Of a stretch of 46,253 nt of DNA, positions 42,380 through 46,253 are shown piece by piece. Source of the stretch: JAAYHC01 sp964483175 (GTDB lineage: Bacteria; Bacillota; UBA5301); the NCBI GenBank assembly GCA_964483175.1, contig CAZAAT010000006.1, positions 1-46,253 on the forward strand, in the 5' to 3' direction. Under the pieces are notes generated by a model. The model was not told the origin of the DNA. It saw only the letters and a list, made by a program, of their open reading frames with translations, and did not search any database. The stretch's first letter is position 1, and every line of letters begins with the position of its first letter. A program made the position numbers and the translations under genes.

Positions 42380-42958
42380 ATGGAATACCAAAACTATTTT
42401 GCCGAACGGTACAAGAGTGAGGATCCCTGGCTTTTTGAAACAAGTCTGTACGAAAAAGTTCGTCATGCCGCGATGGTTGAATTTGCTACCGCAGGCTCTC
42501 CTCGCACCGTCCTCGACTTAGGATGCGGTGAGGGCCATTTTTTGACCCGTCTGCTCAAGAAAGCGCCTGAGCTTGCGGTAACAGGGGTTGAGCTAATCCC
42601 GGTAGCGGCTGAGCGCTGTCGACAGCGACTTGCCGGCTTTTCCCACAACATTATTACCAGTGATTTAATCGATTATCTAAAGTCTCAGGAACTCGAAATC
42701 TTTGATGTGGTCGTCTGTGGCGATGTCTTATACTATTTGGAACCGTCAGTTGTGCAAGAGGTTGTCATCCCGCAAATCAGACGACATCTGAAGCCAGCCG
42801 GGTCGGTAGTGTTATCCTATACCGATGTCAATGACCATGGCTGGTTGTTTGACTTATTTGCAGCCGGTTTTGTGGCTAAAGAGCAGATCTATATCAAACC
42901 CGGTATCAACCCACCTCCGTGGCCGTGGGTGGTAGCGCTTTTTAAGGATGATCGTTGA
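42380..42958 (+). CDS. Class I SAM-dependent methyltransferase (NodS-like)
   Basis: 192 residues. SAM motif VLDLGCGEGHFL, followed by VTGVELIPVAAERC and the acidic DVVVCGDVLYYLE loop. N-terminal YFAERYKSEDPWLFETSLYE resembles NodS-type enzymes that methylate an amino sugar after deacetylation, which would fit the deacetylase directly upstream (1-base gap). O-methylation is also possible. Confidence 0.83.
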   Translation: MEYQNYFAERYKSEDPWLFETSLYEKVRHAAMVEFATAGSPRTVLDLGCGEGHFLTRLLKKAPELAVTGVELIPVAAERCRQRLAGFSHNIITSDLIDYLKSQELEIFDVVVCGDVLYYLEPSVVQEVVIPQIRRHLKPAGSVVLSYTDVNDHGWLFDLFAAGFVAKEQIYIKPGINPPPWPWVVALFKDDR

Positions 42959-44034
42959 TGAAGATCATTATGGGACTAAATGCGCCGTGGATCGGGGGAA
43001 TGCGCACCCATGTAATGAGTCTGGCCCAGGCCTTAATTAAACGAGGGCACAGCCTGATTTTAGTGACCGATCCCGGAGTGCTTGAAGATGAATTGATAGC
43101 TCGAGGAATCCCATACGTTGTGCGCCGTAAGACTACGGGCCAGATGGTACGGATGTTAGCGGAGTTGGTCGAGAGTGAACGCCCGGATCTAATCCACGCC
43201 CATCCGGCTGATTTTATCTTCGAAGGCTTTTTAGTCTCACAGTTAATCGGAGTACCCTTTATGGTAACGATGCATGGGGAGTATATAATGCACTTCACCC
43301 GCGACCCACTCGGTTGCCGGATCGGCAGCGTAGTAAGTAAAGTTATTGCGGTGAGCGAGCAAATCAAAGCGTATCTTGAGCGTCACTCAGTATTGGAGGG
43401 AGAGAGGATCGCCGTAATTGCTAATGGCATTGATTTTGGCGAATTTACTCCTCGACCAAATCCTGCTGAGTTAAGGAGTCGCTTTGGGATCGGCCAGGAC
43501 GAAATCGTCATCATGTACCTGGGACGATTAGACTCGGATAAGGCCCAGGCAATCACCGTGACCGTCGGTGTAGTTGACCTGCTATACAAGTTCGGAGAGG
43601 CGGTTAAAGGGGTCTTGGTAGGCCAAGGCGACCAGTTAGATTTCTTGGCTGGTCGAAAAAACCTTGTCTTGACCGGATTTCGCCGTAATATACCTGAGCT
43701 GCTTTCGATGGCTGATGTGGTTGTAGCGACCGGCCGATCAGTTTTAGAGGCGTTAGCTTGTGGTAAACCCGTGATTGCCATCGGCCGGGCTGGGCTGCAT
43801 GGTTTAATTACAGTCGATAATTGGGAGCAGGCCGTTAAAACCAATTTCGGTGACCACGGTTGTCTACGACAACCTGACCTAAGTCTGGTATTGGCCTACG
43901 TAAAGATGGGCCTGGCAATGAGCGAAGAAGAGCGTTTAAAGCTCCGCCAACTTACCCAGGGTCGCTTTGATCTGCTCAAAGTGGTCTCGGAGTTGGAACA
44001 AGTTTATGCGATGGTGGCAGGAATGACAAGATAA
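42958..44034 (+). CDS. GT4-family glycosyltransferase
   Basis: 358 residues from ATG 42958, which shares one base with the methyltransferase stop. N-terminal WIGGMRTHVMSLAQAL and HAHPADF, VTMHGEYIMHF, C-terminal YLGRLDSDKAQ, GQGDQLDF and VVATGRSVLEALACGKPVIA are GT-B/GT4 motifs with the E-x7-E-like donor region. Acts on the cytosolic side with a nucleotide-sugar donor. Last gene of the glycan cluster. Confidence 0.87.
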   Translation: MKIIMGLNAPWIGGMRTHVMSLAQALIKRGHSLILVTDPGVLEDELIARGIPYVVRRKTTGQMVRMLAELVESERPDLIHAHPADFIFEGFLVSQLIGVPFMVTMHGEYIMHFTRDPLGCRIGSVVSKVIAVSEQIKAYLERHSVLEGERIAVIANGIDFGEFTPRPNPAELRSRFGIGQDEIVIMYLGRLDSDKAQAITVTVGVVDLLYKFGEAVKGVLVGQGDQLDFLAGRKNLVLTGFRRNIPELLSMADVVVATGRSVLEALACGKPVIAIGRAGLHGLITVDNWEQAVKTNFGDHGCLRQPDLSLVLAYVKMGLAMSEEERLKLRQLTQGRFDLLKVVSELEQVYAMVAGMTR

Positions 44035-44129
44035 TTCAGACATTTGCAGGAGTCCAGCAACCTTAAGGGGAATATATGCGGTAATTCCAAGCAAAATACT
44101 AGGGATTAGTTCAGAAAGGATGAGCAGCG

Positions 44130-45041
44130 ATGTTTCAGTCTTCGATTGTTGATGCGATCGGGAACACTCCACTGGTTAGGTTGCGCAGGGTAACTGCAAG
44201 TAAGGGTGCTACCATTCTTGCCAAGCTCGAGGGGCAAAACCCCGGTGGTAGTGTTAAGACCAGAATTGCCTGGAACATGGTGGTTGAGGCAGAGGCGCGT
44301 GGAATGCTCCGGGCGGGCGGCTCAATTATCGAGGCAACTTCGGGTAATACAGGAATCGGTCTGGCACTGGTCGCAGCTAGCCGGGGCTATCAATTAATGC
44401 TAGTAATGCCGGAAAGCATGAGTGTCGAGCGGCGCAAACTGCTTAAGCTTTATGGTGCTCAACTCGTTTTGACTCCGGCTGAGGAGGGCATGGCCGGTGC
44501 TGTTAAGAAGGCCAACGAGCTAAAAGAACAGTATCCGGAGGCCTTTATGCCTCGACAATTTTCAAACCCCAATAATCCATTGACCCATTATAAAACTACC
44601 GGGCCTGAGATTTGGGAGCAGTGTGCGGGCAAGATAGATGCTCTGGTTGTCGGAGTTGGCACAGGTGGAACGCTTACCGGGGCCGGAAAATATCTGCGGG
44701 AGAAAAACCCTGACCTCAAAATTTATGCGGTTGAACCCGCCGGCTCTCCCGTACTTTCTAAAGGGACGAAGGGATCCCATAAAATTCAGGGGATCGGCGC
44801 CGGTTTTGTACCAGAGGTTTTGGATCAGTCCTTAATCGATCAAATCATTACTGTCCCCGATGACCAAGCTTTTCTTTTTGCTTCGCGCTTGGCAGCGGAA
44901 GAAGGTATTTTGGCCGGGATTTCAAGTGGTGCCGCAGTTTATGCTGCTTGTATAGTCTCGGCTGAGCTAGGGTGGGGCAAACAGGTTGTTACTGTTTTGC
45001 CGGATACAGGTGAGCGCTACCTTTCTGTCGAAGGATTCTAG
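44130..45041 (+). CDS. cysK: Cysteine synthase (O-acetylserine sulfhydrylase)
   Basis: 303 residues, PLP fold type II. NTPLVRLRRV, the Schiff-base Lys43 in NPGGSVKTRIA, EATSGNTGIGLA, GTGGTLTGAGKYL and ISSGAAVYAA. The residue after the catalytic lysine is Thr rather than the common Asp (KTRIA for KDRIA), a known variation. It makes cysteine from O-acetylserine and sulfide. The 95-base leader shows no riboswitch that I recognise. SD AGAAAGGATGAG. Confidence 0.94.
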   Translation: MFQSSIVDAIGNTPLVRLRRVTASKGATILAKLEGQNPGGSVKTRIAWNMVVEAEARGMLRAGGSIIEATSGNTGIGLALVAASRGYQLMLVMPESMSVERRKLLKLYGAQLVLTPAEEGMAGAVKKANELKEQYPEAFMPRQFSNPNNPLTHYKTTGPEIWEQCAGKIDALVVGVGTGGTLTGAGKYLREKNPDLKIYAVEPAGSPVLSKGTKGSHKIQGIGAGFVPEVLDQSLIDQIITVPDDQAFLFASRLAAEEGILAGISSGAAVYAACIVSAELGWGKQVVTVLPDTGERYLSVEGF

Positions 45042-45042
45042 C

Positions 45043-45840
45043 ATGAGTTTACATGCCAAATATGAGGAGCTACTTAGGTTACTGGAGCAGCCGGCGGGAC
45101 TGGTTATAGCCTTCTCGGCGGGTGTTGATAGTACCTTACTCTTAAAAGCTGCAGTAACGGCCAACCGCAAGGTTCTGGCCGTAACTGCGGCTTCTGCTCT
45201 TCGCCCCCAACGGGAGGCTGAAGAGGCCGAGGTTCTTTCCGGCTTGCTGGGGGCAGAGCATCGCTTAATAGTGACAGACGAGCTCAGCCTTGAGGGTTTT
45301 GCACTTAACCCGCCAAATCGCTGCTACATATGCAAGAAAAATTTATGTCGCAGTTTAGTCGAGTTAGCACGGGCGGAAGATTACGAAATGGTAGCAGAGG
45401 GTAGTAACCAGGATGATCTGGGTGAGTACCGACCCGGGATGCAGGCAGTTAAAGAATTTGCACTAGCCTCGCCACTTGCAGCGGTCGGGTTAACCAAAGC
45501 TGAGATCCGTGCCCTATCGCACCGACTTGCCTTGCCGACTTGGGACAAGCCCTCAAGTCCGTGCTTGGCCACTCGATTTCCTTATGGCACCTTGCTCACC
45601 AGAGAGCTGTTGGCTAAGGTGGAAATGGGTGAAAATCTCTTGCGAGAACTAAGCTTTACCGAGTTTCGCCTGCGTAGTCACGGAGACCTTGCTCGTCTGG
45701 AGGTCAGCGAAGCTGATTTTGCCAAGGCCATCGCGCTTAAGAAGACGATAAGCGAGCGGTTGCGGTCACTTGGTTATCAATATATCTGCCTTGATTTGGC
45801 CGGCTTGTCTTCCGGGTTTTTTGACTTGGATTTTGCTTAG
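45043..45840 (+). CDS. larE: LarE-type ATP-dependent sacrificial sulfur transferase
   Basis: 265 residues from ATG 45043; the longer frame overlaps cysK. PP-loop SAGVDST (25-31), Cys94/Cys97/Cys102 in RCYICKKNLC, EGSNQDD, and Cys174 in SPCLATRFPYG, the position of the sacrificial cysteine of Lactiplantibacillus LarE. LarE puts sulfur on the pyridinium precursor of the nickel-pincer nucleotide of lactate racemase. No larA, larB or larC is present, so its client here is unproven. It starts 1 base after cysK. Confidence 0.87.
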   Translation: MSLHAKYEELLRLLEQPAGLVIAFSAGVDSTLLLKAAVTANRKVLAVTAASALRPQREAEEAEVLSGLLGAEHRLIVTDELSLEGFALNPPNRCYICKKNLCRSLVELARAEDYEMVAEGSNQDDLGEYRPGMQAVKEFALASPLAAVGLTKAEIRALSHRLALPTWDKPSSPCLATRFPYGTLLTRELLAKVEMGENLLRELSFTEFRLRSHGDLARLEVSEADFAKAIALKKTISERLRSLGYQYICLDLAGLSSGFFDLDFA

Positions 45841-45901
45841 TAGCATACCTGCTGCTCCTGGGGTAATCCTATAACCGATTACTTGAAAAAAGGAGTAGCA
45901 C

Positions 45902-46253
45902 ATGGGATTACAGCTAATAGCTCTGGCTGTAGCAGCCTTGGCTGGTTTGGCCATGGCCGTTCAGGGGACGTTGAATACGGCATTATCAAAGGTTACCGGA
46001 CTATTAGAAGCGACATTTTTTGTCCAAGCCGTTGCTGCGGTATCGTCCGGGGTTTTGCTTTTCGTTTTTGGTTTAGGTCAGGGAAATGTGACCGCATTTA
46101 CCAGGGCTCCGTGGTATACATGGCTCGGTGGAGCAATTGGGGTGGCTATCACCTACTGTGTGGTCTATGCTATGCGGAGGGCGGGTGTAGCTTCTGCTAC
46201 GACGGCCATCATTGTCGGGCAGATTTTGACGGCTGCGCTCATCGATCATCTAG
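45902..46253 (+). CDS. DMT-family transporter, YdcZ-like (3-prime truncated by window edge)
   Basis: 117 codons run off the window end. MGLQLIALAVAALAGLAMAVQGTLNTALSK opens a first helix with the GxxxAxQGxxNxxL pattern of DUF606/YdcZ proteins. Three further helices follow, the last ending at the window edge in ASATTAIIVGQILTAALID. ATG 45902 follows AAAAGGAG. The substrate is unknown for the family. Confidence 0.85.
   Translation, partial: MGLQLIALAVAALAGLAMAVQGTLNTALSKVTGLLEATFFVQAVAAVSSGVLLFVFGLGQGNVTAFTRAPWYTWLGGAIGVAITYCVVYAMRRAGVASATTAIIVGQILTAALIDHL

Noticed and set aside
44035..44129. Possible riboswitch or T-box before cysK
   Set aside because: Only 95 bases, with no T-box or S-box motif and no terminator hairpin.

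Overview
The window looks like a chromosomal segment of an anaerobic, probably endospore-forming Bacillota (Clostridia/Peptococcia-like). The grounds are the hypFCDE hydrogenase-maturation run, formyl-THF ligase with FolD, FdhD and an Nfn-type flavoprotein pair, a 2[4Fe-4S] ferredoxin, the Firmicutes clpX-lonB-lon order, a valS T-box leader, and spore-associated families (LonB, CgeB-like, YIEGIA). Almost everything is on the + strand with tight spacing, strong Shine-Dalgarno sites and many TTG/GTG starts. A 10-N gap inside fhs shows this is a draft (perhaps metagenomic) assembly.

Layout: 1-2901 is the end of hypF plus hypC, hypD, hypE. 2928-6057 holds a response-regulator diguanylate cyclase, fabI and a lipid- or membrane-anchored carboxypeptidase-regulatory-like protein. 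6058-6588 has no protein gene. It holds what I consider the most interesting object here: a roughly 425-nt RNA with a consensus -10 box and a U-tract end. I can fold it by hand into a closing helix around five helical modules joined by six near-identical 7-8 nt linkers, with about a quarter of all pairs G.U in + strand sense. I do not recognise it as a known RNA family. 6589-12308 is a cell-wall and housekeeping run (AMIN/amidase_3 amidase, murI, murD, rph, rdgB). 12305-13232 is a tRNA region (Pro, Arg, His, a CopZ-like gene, Leu, Gly) with promoters and terminators. 13362-20876 is the proteostasis island tig-clpP-clpX-lonB-lon, followed by a PilZ protein.

21636-27957 is a one-carbon and redox block: an NfnA/SudB-like and an NfnB/GltA-like flavoprotein, fhs, ndk, folD, fdhD and ferredoxin. 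It fits a Wood-Ljungdahl methyl branch with electron bifurcation. 28023-34959 has a histidine phosphatase, a convergent cca, a T-box leader with valS, folC and a small P-loop ATPase. 35022-37480 has a SPOR-domain protein, the YIEGIA/capping pair and a ZIP-like membrane protein. 37540-44034 is a tightly coupled glycan cluster (two CgeB-like glycosyltransferases, nucleotide-sugar dehydrogenase, epimerase, YdjC-type deacetylase, methyltransferase, GT4), which I infer decorates a spore or cell surface. 44130 to the end has cysK, larE and the start of a YdcZ-type DMT transporter.

All family calls come from reading motifs and overall length. No database search was run, and all RNA folds are hand-derived.
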